Source: CAYONP01 sp964405335 | Lineage (GTDB): Bacteria > Armatimonadota > UBA10988 | Assembly: GCA_964405335.1 (NCBI GenBank) | Contig: CAYONP010000008.1 | Span: 23,778-87,777, forward strand | DNA: 64,000 nt | Reading direction: 5' to 3' | In this document: in pieces, positions 8,302 through 16,272 of the stretch | Layout of the letters: the number at the start of each line of letters is the position of its first letter | How positions within the stretch are numbered: position 1 is the stretch's first letter | Program-made: the position numbers and the translations under genes | The notes under the pieces: model-generated | Seen by the model: the letters and a program-made list of their open reading frames with translations, nothing else | The model's database searches: none | What the model was told of the DNA's origin: nothing

Positions 8302-9926
8302 CCCACGAAACCACCGCCTGCGCCGCGCGCCTGGCCGCCATCGCCGAGGCGACCCTGACCCTGGCCCGCGAGCGCGACGGCTGGCTGCCGACCGGCTGTG
8401 AGGACTGGGTGGCGCTGCTCCGGCCGCGACTGCCGGCGGCGGCCTGGCGCTGCCCGCTCGCCGCCGTCGAGCCGGCCTATGCGCCGTCGCCGCGCGTGGC
8501 CGCCATGGCGCTCGAAGGCCCGGCCGACCTGTCGCGGCTGGTGCTCTGGTACGAGTCCGATGACGACTGGCAACCGGCCGCGCGCCACGCCGGCGCCTGC
8601 CAGGTCGCCTTCTGCGACGGCTCGGTGCGCGGCGTCGCCGCCGCCGAGCTGCCCGCGCTGATGCCCTGGCTGACGCCGCCCGAGGCCTGGTGGCACGACG
8701 AGCCCGACCCGCTCGCCCGGCTCGCCGCCCAGGCCGCCGCCCACGCCGTGGTGCGCGCGGCGCGGAGCCTGGCGGGCATCGACGACGTGCGGCTCGACGC
8801 GTTCCAGCGCGGCCGGCTGGCCGCCTTTGCGCTGTTCTGCGACGTCCATCTGGCCGACAGCGACGACCATCTCGAGCGCGCCCAGCGGCTGATCGACCAG
8901 TCGGGCGGCGACGTCGCCCGGCTCTTCGGCGCGGGTGGCCAGCTCTGTCGGCTCGATTGGCTCGACGAATCGGAGCTGATCCTGCGCGAGGCGGTGCGTC
9001 TCAGCCCCGACCGCTGGACTCACCACCAGCTCGGCGTGACGCTGTTCCGTCTCGACCGACTCGACGAGGCGGCCGAGCAGTTCTCGCTGGCGATTGAGTC
9101 GGCGCCCGACCATCACCCGGCCCGGCGCGCGCTGGCCGAGTCGCTCATGCGCCTCAATCGCTATGACGACGCGATCGCCGCCTATCGCGCCTACCTCGAC
9201 GGCTGCCCCGTCGACGCCGACGCCTGGCTCGAACTGGCGGTCTGCGAGAGCCAGGTGCAACAGACCGACGCCGACTACACCGCCTATCGGCGCGCGGAGG
9301 AGGCCGGCGCCGAACCCGGCAACCTGTACTACAATTGGGCCATATCGGCCCGCTGGCGCGGCGACCGCGAGCGACTGGTCTGGTGCCGCGAACGGCTGGC
9401 CGAGACCAATCCGGGGATCTGCTCCATCCCCTATGTCGAGGCCTGGATTGCCGCCCACGACGGCGACCTGAGCCGGGCCGTCGCGCTCGGTAGCGAGGCG
9501 GTGCGACAGGCGATCGACCAACAGGAGCCGGAGACGGCCGAGCGGATGGTCACCCGGATCCTCCAGATGGCCGCCGAGTCGAACTGCCACGAGGGCGTGG
9601 CCGAACTGGCCGCACTGGCCTATCAGGCCGACCTCCTCTCGCCCGCGGCGCTCTTTCACCTGCGCGAACTGTGGGGCGAGCCGTCGGACCGCGCCAAGGC
9701 CTTCACCGTGCTGATCAACGTCGGCAATCGCGCCGAGGGCTACTTCCAGACGGCCTTCGTGCTCGCCCGGAGCCGGGCCGATGCCCGCCGGCAGACCGCC
9801 GCCATGCTCGGCCGCATGGGCCTCAAGGTCGCCTCGGTCGAGGTCCGGCAGGAGTGGGAGCGCGAGCCCGACGTGCGGCTCGGCCTGTGCGAAATCCGCC
9901 CGGGCCGCACCCGGTACCGCGAGTAG
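8298..9926 (+). CDS. Pseudopilin-like/TPR protein without membrane helix, paralogue 3
   Basis: A 542-aa protein. It starts directly in the pseudopilin helix (CAARLAAIAEATLTLARERDG) with no hydrophobic anchor. It then has WRCPLA, SPRVAA and a perfect H97-x9-DG (FCDGSV), the best-preserved copy of the motif among the three. TPR-like repeats (LDEAAEQFSLAIESAPDH, YDDAIAAYRAYLDGCP) cover about 200-330. The C-terminal module (FTVLINVGNRAEGY ... LKVASVEVRQE) matches that of the other two. Loss of the anchor suggests it is the cytoplasmic or soluble partner of the two anchored proteins. The start overlaps the previous stop (ATGA). Confidence 0.8.
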   Translation: MTHETTACAARLAAIAEATLTLARERDGWLPTGCEDWVALLRPRLPAAAWRCPLAAVEPAYAPSPRVAAMALEGPADLSRLVLWYESDDDWQPAARHAGACQVAFCDGSVRGVAAAELPALMPWLTPPEAWWHDEPDPLARLAAQAAAHAVVRAARSLAGIDDVRLDAFQRGRLAAFALFCDVHLADSDDHLERAQRLIDQSGGDVARLFGAGGQLCRLDWLDESELILREAVRLSPDRWTHHQLGVTLFRLDRLDEAAEQFSLAIESAPDHHPARRALAESLMRLNRYDDAIAAYRAYLDGCPVDADAWLELAVCESQVQQTDADYTAYRRAEEAGAEPGNLYYNWAISARWRGDRERLVWCRERLAETNPGICSIPYVEAWIAAHDGDLSRAVALGSEAVRQAIDQQEPETAERMVTRILQMAAESNCHEGVAELAALAYQADLLSPAALFHLRELWGEPSDRAKAFTVLINVGNRAEGYFQTAFVLARSRADARRQTAAMLGRMGLKVASVEVRQEWEREPDVRLGLCEIRPGRTRYRE

Positions 9927-9988
9927 CCGCCACCTCGCCCGCCGGCCGGCGTCTAAGCGAGTGCACCCGCCCGCCGTGGAGCCGGTCG

Positions 9989-10666
9989 ATGCGACGCCTA
10001 GCCATTCTCGCCGCCCTGCTTGCCCTCGCCGCCCGGGGCGAAACGGGCATCGACGCCACCATCGACTTCGTCAGCGAGGATGTCTTCCGCGGCGCCTCGC
10101 GCGGGCAGGGCGTCTCGCTCCAGCCGTCACTGGCTTACAACCTGCTCGGCCCGCTCACCGCCGGCCTCTGGACCAACGTCCGGCTCGGCGGCAGCCTGGC
10201 CGTCACCGAGGCCGAGTACAGCCTCGAGTGGACCTGGCTCACCGCCCAGCAGACCTCGTTCAGTGCCGGTTGGATCTACTACGACACCTATTCCAGCCGT
10301 CGCCCCCGCGCGCCGGAGACGGCCGAGCTGTTCGCCGGCCTGGTGGTCGATGTGCCCGGACGGCCGGCGCTCTATGCCTTCTACGATTACCGCGCGCTGC
10401 CCGGCGTCTACTGGTCGCTGGCCGCCTCGCACCGCTTCCTCCTGCCCGACTACCGCGGCAGCATCGACCTGAGCGGCGAGCTGGGCCTCGACACCGGTCG
10501 GATCAACGGCTTCCGCGACGCGCGGGTCAGCGTCGCCTTTTCGCGCTACCTGGGCGACTGGCGCATCTCGCCGGGGATCGACCTCCACTTCCCGGCCAGC
10601 AGCATCGATCCGGGCGCCAACGGCTTCCGCCCGGTGTTCCGCGTGAGCGCCACCCGTTCGTGGTAG
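9989..10666 (+). CDS. Outer-membrane beta-barrel-like protein, TIGR02001 type
   Basis: A 225-aa protein with a signal peptide (MRRLAILAALLALAARGE) and a mature start with SEDVFRGASRGQGVSLQPSL, the pattern of the TIGR02001/TorF-like outer-membrane family. It then shows alternating amphipathic strands with aromatic ends (LFAGLVVDV, LYAFYDY, WSLAASHRF) and a C-terminal strand ending in SW. This implies an outer membrane. Its ligand is unknown. GGAG lies 7 nt before the ATG. Its stop codon lies inside a small GTAGGG/CCCTAC hairpin (10662-10678). It follows the TPR triplet by 62 nt and may belong to the same transcript. Confidence 0.8.
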   Translation: MRRLAILAALLALAARGETGIDATIDFVSEDVFRGASRGQGVSLQPSLAYNLLGPLTAGLWTNVRLGGSLAVTEAEYSLEWTWLTAQQTSFSAGWIYYDTYSSRRPRAPETAELFAGLVVDVPGRPALYAFYDYRALPGVYWSLAASHRFLLPDYRGSIDLSGELGLDTGRINGFRDARVSVAFSRYLGDWRISPGIDLHFPASSIDPGANGFRPVFRVSATRSW

Positions 10667-10678
10667 GGAACCCCTACC
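10662..10678 (+). terminator. GTAGGG/CCCTAC hairpin over a stop codon
   Basis: GGTAGGG-AAC-CCCTACC is a perfect 7-bp stem with a 3-nt loop. The TAG stop of the outer-membrane gene is the TAG of GTAG. There is no U-tract, so it may be a transcript-stabilising hairpin or a minimal GTAG-type REP rather than a true terminator. Confidence 0.4.
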
Positions 10679-10702
10679 GGTGGTGGTTCGTTCTCAGTCA
10701 CA

Positions 10703-10719
10703 CGGCACATCTTGTGCCG
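10703..10719 (+). promoter_or_regulatory. Hairpin in nrdR leader
   Basis: CGGCACA-TCT-TGTGCCG forms a 7-bp stem 22 nt before the nrdR start. The right half (ATCTTGTG) recalls one half of NrdR-box sequences, but the symmetry and length do not fit the 16-bp box, so autoregulation here is only a possibility. Confidence 0.25.
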
Positions 10720-10741
10720 CGGTCGCGCTTTGGAGCAGCGG

Positions 10742-11200
10742 GTGGTTTGTCCTGTCTGTGGTGCCGATACTCGGGTCCTCGATTCCCGCCTGGCCGAAGA
10801 TGGCGAGTCGACGCGCCGCCGGCGCGTCTGCCGCAACGAGGCCTGCGGCACGCGCTTCACCACCTATGAGCGGATCGAGCAGCGGTTCATCGTGGTGGTC
10901 AAGAAGTCCGGCCGGCACGAGGCCTATGACCGCGAGAAGATCCGCCGCGGCCTGCTCCGCGCCTGCACCAAACGGCCGATCGGCGCCGACGTGATCGACC
11001 GCGCGGTGAGCGAGATTGAGCAGACCCTGCGCCGTTACCCGCACCGCCTGGTGCCCACCGCGTTCGTCAGCGATGTGGTGCTCGAGCACCTGCGCGACCT
11101 GGACGAGGTCGCCTACCTGCGCTTCGCCTCGGTCAACCGCGAGTTCGACCGCAAAGAGGACTTCCTTGAAGAGGCGGCCTCGCTGGAGCGCGAGGAGTAG
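10742..11200 (+). CDS. nrdR: Transcriptional repressor NrdR
   Basis: A 152-aa zinc-ribbon plus ATP-cone protein that represses ribonucleotide reductase genes. The ribbon reads CPVCG near residue 3 and CRNEACGTRFTTYER near residue 31, so the second knuckle is C-x4-C where most NrdR proteins have C-x2-C. The RRRR run and the ATP-cone (VVVKKSGRHEAYDREKIRRGLLRAC, positions about 49-73) are clear. The GTG start at 10742 gives the canonical M-x-CPxC beginning and has GGAG 6 nt upstream; a TTG at 10712 would add a non-homologous tail. No ribonucleotide reductase gene is in the window. Confidence 0.9.
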   Translation: MVCPVCGADTRVLDSRLAEDGESTRRRRVCRNEACGTRFTTYERIEQRFIVVVKKSGRHEAYDREKIRRGLLRACTKRPIGADVIDRAVSEIEQTLRRYPHRLVPTAFVSDVVLEHLRDLDEVAYLRFASVNREFDRKEDFLEEAASLEREE

Positions 11201-11205
11201 GAATG

Positions 11206-11429
11206 GGGACGGACCCAATTAGCGCCCAGCGCCTCGCCGGCCTGTGCCCACCAGGGGACTGTCACCATTTCGGACGAGCGCAGCGAAGGCCGAAATGGGG
11301 ACTGTCCCCGGCACCCGTTGGCCAGCGGTTACCCGTTGGCCATCATCCGGGGACGGACCCGATCTACGACTGGCGCTTCGCGCGGACGGCGCGGCGCCGA
11401 CAGTCCGTAATCGGGTCAGTCCCCTGGCG
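11206..11429. repeat. Cluster of GGGGAC-type palindromic repeats, left edge of Rhs island
   Basis: Several interleaved inverted repeats lie here: CCAGGGGACTGTCACCATTTC with GAAATGGGGACTGTCCCCGG (11251-11311), CCGGGGACGGACCCGAT with ATCGGGTCAGTCCCCTGG (11348-11426), and a solo GGGGACGGACCCAATT at 11205-11220. The same words recur at 16028-16260 and in the palindrome at 21538-21589. Together with the Rhs vestige beside it, this fills the gene-free stretch 11201-11578. Such GGGGAC palindromes behave like REP-type repeats in many genomes. Confidence 0.7.
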
Positions 11430-11449
11430 CGGATGGCGGGCTTGGGTGG

Positions 11450-11489
11450 AGTGGTCGGGTTGCCGTTGTCGTCGTTGGCGAAGGCCCGT
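11450..11489 (-). pseudogene. Vestige of an Rhs repeat
   Basis: About 38 nt around 11451-11489 match, with a few mismatches, the stretch at about 13503-13543 inside Rhs fragment A. Read on the minus strand they encode AFANDDNGNPTT, compared with FAYDDNGNPTT in fragment A. Flanking sequence does not continue the Rhs frame, so this is a small relic, a third Rhs piece in the island. Confidence 0.6.
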
Positions 11490-11578
11490 CATTGCGCAGC
11501 ACACCAGGAGGCCGGCAGACGGGCCGTCGCCATTGGGGCTCTGCTCACTGCAATGTCAGACTCCATCGTGCTGCGTCG

Positions 11579-12364
11579 TCAGCCGGCCTGACCACTCCTG
11601 CCGGAATCGCATTGAGCGGTCAGATGGTCGAGGTGTCTGGCTAGGCGCCGGACAGGGATAGGTCGCGAGATGGTACGCCACATCAGGTGCGCAGACGGGT
11701 ACTCGATGGCGATCTGAGCCGTTGCCTGGCTCCGCGAGGCATGCCAACTGTCACCAGCGTACTTCTTTTCCGCCGAGAAACGAAGCACAAGGACTCCGCA
11801 CTCAGCAGGGACCAGAGCCAGATAACGCGCCGCCGGGAGGGTGTCCACCTCCTCCAGGCGGCCAGCCACCAGGCGTGCGGTAACGAATCGACCGACACTA
11901 GCCTCGGACGCTGCAGGGGCCACTAAGGCCACCTCAGCGTTGCGCACCGGCCAGTCGTCGGCAGGAACATGCCGAACGCGAACGACAATCGACTTCAGCA
12001 CCGAACCGGTGCCGCTGTCGAGCGCCTCGTAGTGCACGTGTGCGCCAAAGAGCACGTCACTGGAGTCCGCGCTGGTCTGACGAAACTGCCGCATGCCATC
12101 AGCGCTGCGGTAGACGCCGACAGGGAACTCAAGCTGAGTTGCTGCCTCGCCCAGCCATGCGACGCCGGCATCGTGGCCTTTCTTTGCCGCGCGCGCTGTC
12201 ATGTAGATGAGAAGGCCGGTCGGGATGCCACCTGCGCCAACGCCGATGCTCAGAGCGGCGATCACGGTGTCGTATGTACCCGTGATGCCATAGGCAAGTA
12301 GGCCCAGGACGAGCCCAATCCCGCCAGCCCCAACAACGCCGACCATCAAGCTCCTGATGAGCAT
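11579..12364 (-). CDS. Membrane protein of unknown function, possible Rhs-linked immunity protein
   Basis: A 261-aa protein with two N-terminal membrane helices (about residues 7-27 and 35-58) and a soluble C-terminal domain of roughly 190 residues. I do not recognise the family. GGAG sits 6 nt before the ATG at 12364. It begins 82 nt after the C-terminal tail of Rhs fragment A; the other Rhs fragment has a membrane-protein gene at nearly the same spacing (76 nt). By analogy with Rhs toxin-immunity modules it could be an immunity gene (inference). An unrelated small membrane protein is the alternative. Confidence 0.55.
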   Translation of the reverse strand: MLIRSLMVGVVGAGGIGLVLGLLAYGITGTYDTVIAALSIGVGAGGIPTGLLIYMTARAAKKGHDAGVAWLGEAATQLEFPVGVYRSADGMRQFRQTSADSSDVLFGAHVHYEALDSGTGSVLKSIVVRVRHVPADDWPVRNAEVALVAPAASEASVGRFVTARLVAGRLEEVDTLPAARYLALVPAECGVLVLRFSAEKKYAGDSWHASRSQATAQIAIEYPSAHLMWRTISRPIPVRRLARHLDHLTAQCDSGRSGQAG

Positions 12365-12446
12365 CGACGTCTCCGGCCGAGCGCGCTCACGCCTCGCACC
12401 ACACATTCGCTCACGCCAGGCTGAGGGCGATGGCTATAGTCGCGAC

Positions 12447-12953
12447 TCACCGGTAAGTGCCCAAGGTATCGTCGATGACCTCACCGATGCTGTCTCCGAT
12501 GATGCTGCCGCCGATCCGCAACGACGGTCGTATCCGTACGCCCACGCGACTTCCGAACGGCGCCAAGGCGATCGGCCTAACCCGGATCAGCCCGGTCAGC
12601 GGAGCTCCTCCTGCTGGATTGGGCAGGACCGCCGGAAACCCGTCGTCCGCAATGCTCCCGATACTGCCACCGATCTGCCCACCGATCCATGAACAGACTG
12701 CCGATGCGAATGCCGCAGTTAGAACGCCCTGCTCGATCGGCCTGCCCTCCCTGTAATTGTCGATGGCCTGCTCCGCGGCCCCAGTCGCCGCCGCCGCCAC
12801 CGGCACCCACACTGGCGCGAGTGCCGCCGTGCCGGCGACGACTGCCCCTCCGACGGCGGCGACAAGCACCTTTCCGGCGTCTACGCCCGGCTTGTCGTCC
12901 AACGCCTGCACAATCAGGCTCGCAATCCCACCGATCGCGAAGCCAATCAGCAG
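12447..12953 (-). pseudogene. Frameshifted C-terminal tail of Rhs fragment A
   Basis: An open frame of 168 codons that begins right where the Rhs core stops but in another frame. It reads LLIGFAIGGIASLIVQALD, then Gly/Ala-rich hydrophobic segments (VLVAAVGGAVVAGTAALAP) and IGGQIGGSIGSIADDG repeats. Such a hydrophobic Gly-rich stretch is what normally follows the DPSGL junction in Rhs proteins. The only start codon near its beginning is a GTG at 12911, without an SD. A single-base indel near 12950 would join it to the core, so I treat it as the broken tail. No catalytic toxin motif is recognisable. Confidence 0.6.
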
Positions 12954-14488
12954 TTAGGCAGAATCAGTCCTGACGGGTCGCTCCGATCGGCAGGCCCGTT
13001 CCCGACATACCCGTAGAGGTTGACTCCACCCGCATACGAGATCGGATCGCGCGTCAGCCACCGACCCGCCTCCGGGTCCAGGTACCGATGCGTGCACAGG
13101 ATCAGCCCGGTCTCACGATCGGTATAGTACCCGAAGCGTCCCTTGTACGCGAAAGGCCCCGAGGACGGGGTCGTCTGCTCGGTGCCGTGGGCGTCGTACC
13201 AGTGGGTGCTGAGCACGCTGCCAATCGAGCTCGTGCGCGCGACGACGCTGCCCTGCAGGTCGAACTGGTACTGCGTCGAGCCGTAGGCGAACAGGCCGGC
13301 CGCGCCCCAAGACAGGGTCGCGATGACCGCGCCATCGTCGTCCAGCTCGGCCAGCAGCCGATCGCCATCATACAAATAGTACGTCCGATGTTCTTGGCTA
13401 TCTTCCTTCCACGCCCGCTTCCCATCGCCGCGATACCCGGCCGTCTGCTCGTCGCCGTAGGCGGTCAGGCGGTTCTCGACATCATAGGTTAGGGTCTCTG
13501 CCTTATAGGTGGTCGGGTTGCCGTTGTCGTCGTAGGCGAAGCCCTGGCCGGTGCGCTGGTTGGCCTCGTTGTAGGTCCGCGTGTCGCCGGCGAAGGTCGT
13601 CGGGTTGCCGGCGTCGTCGTAGGCGAAGTCGTGGTCGAAGTCGTCGCCGCGGGTCGTCGTCTCGTTGGTGAGCTGGTCCTTGCTGTCGTAGGTGTAGTCC
13701 GTGACCCCGGCGGCGATGCCGGCCGAGGTGACGCTGGTCAGGTTGCCAACGCCGTCGTACTCGACCTCGTCGAACTCGGACAGCGTGGTCGTGTTGTCGT
13801 CCTCATTCTCAAGACCTTCGAGGAGTCCCCAAGCGTTGTGGGTGTAGCGGGTGACGAAGCCGTTCGGCAGCGTCTGCTCGCTGAGCCAGTTGTTGTCGAG
13901 GTAATCCCAGGCGGCGCTGCCCGCCGGCCCGTCCAGGCCGACCAGCCGCCCGGCCGCGTCGTAGTCGTACTCGAACGTCCCGCCGGGCGTGTCCAGCTCG
14001 TCCCGGCTGCCGTCGGCGAAGTAGCTGTAGGTCAGCGTCTTCGCCGCCAGGCCGGTGTACGTCGTACTAGACGTGAGCACGCTCCCAAGATCATCGTAGG
14101 TGAAGCTCTCGGTGCCCGCCGCGTCGCTGCGCTGGGTCAGCCGGCCGTAGTCGTCGTAGGTCAGGCCGACGTTCTGCGACGAGTGGTCGGTGTAGGCGAT
14201 GGCCGTCAGCAGCCCCGCTTCGTCGCCGTAGGTGTAGCTCGTGACCAGCCCGTTGCCGTCGGTCCGCGTGCCGACGCGGCCGACCTCGTCGTGGCCGGCG
14301 AAGGTGACCGTGTCCTCGTTCGGATACTCGACTTCGAGCAGGTCGCCGCGAGTATCGTAGGTGTAGGTGGTGGCGTTCTCTTCACCATCGGCGAAGCTGA
14401 TCACGCGGTAGGCCGCGTCGTACTCCTGGGCATAGGCCTCGGCCGAGCCGGTGCGGCTGAGCAGTTCGCCGGCGGCGCCTAGCCGTCC
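12947..14488 (-). pseudogene. Rhs/YD-repeat protein, tip fragment A
   Basis: An open frame of about 514 codons with at least ten YD repeats (for example YTYDTRGDL, LTYDDYGRLTQRSD, FAYDDNGNPTT). The conserved Rhs core end is intact: GFYTDRE-type GYYTDRETGLILCTHRYLDPEAGRWLTRDPI, followed by NLYGYVGNGPADRSDPSGL. It stops after five more residues, where the frame shifts. The 5' end is cut off by a stop at 14489, and no N-terminal export region exists, so this is a displaced tip of a larger Rhs gene. The last 130 codons are nearly identical to Rhs fragment B, also at the nucleotide level. Rhs proteins deliver C-terminal toxins in contact-dependent competition; this copy is probably not functional alone. 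Confidence 0.85.
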
Positions 14489-14601
14489 TCAATCGCGATC
14501 ACGTCAGCATGCCCGCGGTACTGTGCTGCGTGTCGTCTTCCTGTGATCTCGGCCTCTGGCATCTTGACCTTCGCTGCATGCTGGATGACAGGACGGATAC
14601 G

Positions 14602-15021
14602 CTACTGCAGCATCCTGAACAGTGACACCAATAACGAAGGCGAAGACGGAACGATCCATACTAGGATGAACTCCGTTGCACCCATTGAGGACGCGATGGT
14701 GACGAACACACCACCAAGCAGAGCAAACCACGAGGCGCAAACCGCTGTGATGGCCCACGTAACCGATGCATGTGTATGAACAGCGGCGCCAATATAGCTA
14801 AGCAGAAGAATCTCGACTACCCCGACAACATAGTAGAAGAGGCATACTGGAATCAAGAAGTTAAGTGCCTGGATCGGGCTTTCGACAGAGCGGAGGAGCC
14901 TGATCAGCTCAGCCTCCGGATGCCTGTGCCCCAGCCATGCAAGCACCGCCAGGTAGATCAGAGGGCTGGCTACTCCGAGGAGTGCGGAATCGTGAAGAGC
15001 CTGTCTCGTTGTGTCCTGCAT
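14602..15021 (-). CDS. Small four-helix membrane protein, possible immunity protein to Rhs fragment B
   Basis: A 139-aa protein with about four membrane helices (LIYLAVLAWLG, FLIPVCLFYYVVGVVEILLL, WAITAVCASWFALLGGVFVTI, FILVWIVPSSPSLLVSLF). The ATG at 15021 has AGGAG 6 nt upstream. It lies 76 nt downstream of the toxin-like end of Rhs fragment B and upstream of fragment A, the position expected for the immunity gene of that toxin. I do not recognise the family. Its AT content is higher than in the neighbouring genes. The remaining bases up to Rhs fragment A (14489-14601) show no feature. Confidence 0.6.
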   Translation of the reverse strand: MQDTTRQALHDSALLGVASPLIYLAVLAWLGHRHPEAELIRLLRSVESPIQALNFLIPVCLFYYVVGVVEILLLSYIGAAVHTHASVTWAITAVCASWFALLGGVFVTIASSMGATEFILVWIVPSSPSLLVSLFRMLQ

Positions 15022-15097
15022 CGGTTACTCCTGCCATGGGCGAGCGCCCACTGCGTCTCCGTTGGTTCCCAGGTTACGGCGTAGCGCGAGAGCACCT

Positions 15098-15991
15098 TTA
15101 CTCGGCCGGTCGCCCTGGCGCCGGACCACCCGGGGGCCCGTGGTGGCCGCCGCTTCCGCCATCCGACGGCGGGGGCGCCGCTCTGCGACGCGCCTCGTCG
15201 TAAATCGCATCACAGAAATGCTGGCAGTTATTTGTGGCGAGATTGTAGGGGACCTCCCTTGACCCGTCCGGGTTGATGCGCACGAAATCCCGACCGTTGA
15301 TCGTAATCGGCCGCTGTGCATTCCAGTCATCCAGCACCTCCTCAGCCACCTCCTCCATCGCTTCGTGGAGATCAGGCTCTCGGACAGCATCTACTTCCGA
15401 TCGGCGGCCCTTGACATCCGCGACTGGGTAGCCATCCCGGTTGTTGGACCCTGGGCCGGTCACAATGCCATCTGGACCGAACCCTATCTCGGTACCATCG
15501 TCCATGACCCAGTAATGATGAGAAAACTTCTGATTCTCGAAGGGTACATTCTTGAGACGTCTCCGCTTCCTCTGATGATCCAGCCCGGCCGCATCAGCGT
15601 GGAGGAGCACGCCATTCCCGCAATACGAATACAGATTCACCCCACCCGTATACGAAATCGGATCCCGCGTCAGCCACCGACCCGCCGCCGGGTCGAGGTA
15701 CCGATGCGTGCATAGGATCAGCCCCGTTTCACGGTCGGTGTAATAACCCCACTGCCCCTTGTAGCCGAAGGAGTCGGTCGAGGGGGTCGTCTGCTCGGTG
15801 CCGTGGGCGTCGTACCAGTGGGTGCTGAGGACGCTGCCAATCGAGCTTGTGCGCGCGACGACGCTGCCCTGCAGGTCGAACTGGTACTGCGTCGAGCCGT
15901 AGGCGAACAGGCCGGCCGCGCCCCATGACAGCGTCGCGATGACCGCGCCCTGGTCGTCCAGCTCGGCGATCAGACGGTCGCCATCGTACAA
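15098..15991 (-). pseudogene. Orphan Rhs tip fragment B with permuted papain-like (LRAT-like) toxin end
   Basis: A 297-codon frame, opening with TTG, whose first 130 codons repeat the Rhs core end of fragment A almost exactly (GYYTDRETGLILCTHRYL, RWLTRDPISYTGGVNLYSY). The homology extends upstream to about 16021, where it breaks into a repeat cluster. After DAAGL the sequence is unique: SHHYWVMDDGTEIGFGPDG and, about 95 residues later, YNLATNNCQHFCDAIYDEA, then a Pro/Gly-rich tail. A His-containing strand followed by an NCxHF motif is the signature of LRAT-like, circularly permuted NlpC/P60 enzymes, which occur as polymorphic toxin domains. I therefore read residues about 132-270 as a toxin domain (inference). 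It lacks the rest of an Rhs protein. Confidence 0.7.
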
Positions 15992-16027
15992 ATAGTACGT
16001 CCGGTTTTCTTGGCTATCTTCCCTCCT

Positions 16028-16260
16028 GCCAGGGAGCTGTCCCCGGCGCCGGTGAGCCAGTGATCACCCGCTACCCGAACAACCGGGGACAGACCCCAAT
16101 ACCGCCGGCCGACGCGATGGCTCCGCTGGTACGCCCTCGCCGCGGTATTGGCGTCAGTCCCCTGGCGAGCCCGAGGGCTTGCGTGGTCACAATCAATGGG
16201 GACGGACCCGATTCTCCGGCGCCGCGCCGCCCGTCCGAAATCGGGTCCGTCCCTGGCGGC
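16028..16260. repeat. Cluster of GGGGAC-type palindromic repeats, right edge of Rhs island
   Basis: It contains CCGGGGACAGACCCCAATAC paired with GTATTGGCGTCAGTCCCCTGG (16083-16164), and GGGGACGGACCCGATT paired with AATCGGGTCCGTCCC (16197-16254). A further CAGGGAGCTGTCCCCGG lies at 16029-16046. The words are those of the cluster at 11206-11429. The Rhs homology of fragment B ends within about 10 nt of this cluster, so the repeat may have been the recombination point. Confidence 0.7.
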
Positions 16261-16272
16261 ACGTGGCGAGGG

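Noticed and set aside
10712..10741. TTG start of nrdR with a longer N-terminus
   Set aside because: It overlaps the leader hairpin and adds residues not seen in NrdR; GTG 10742 has an SD and the canonical beginning.
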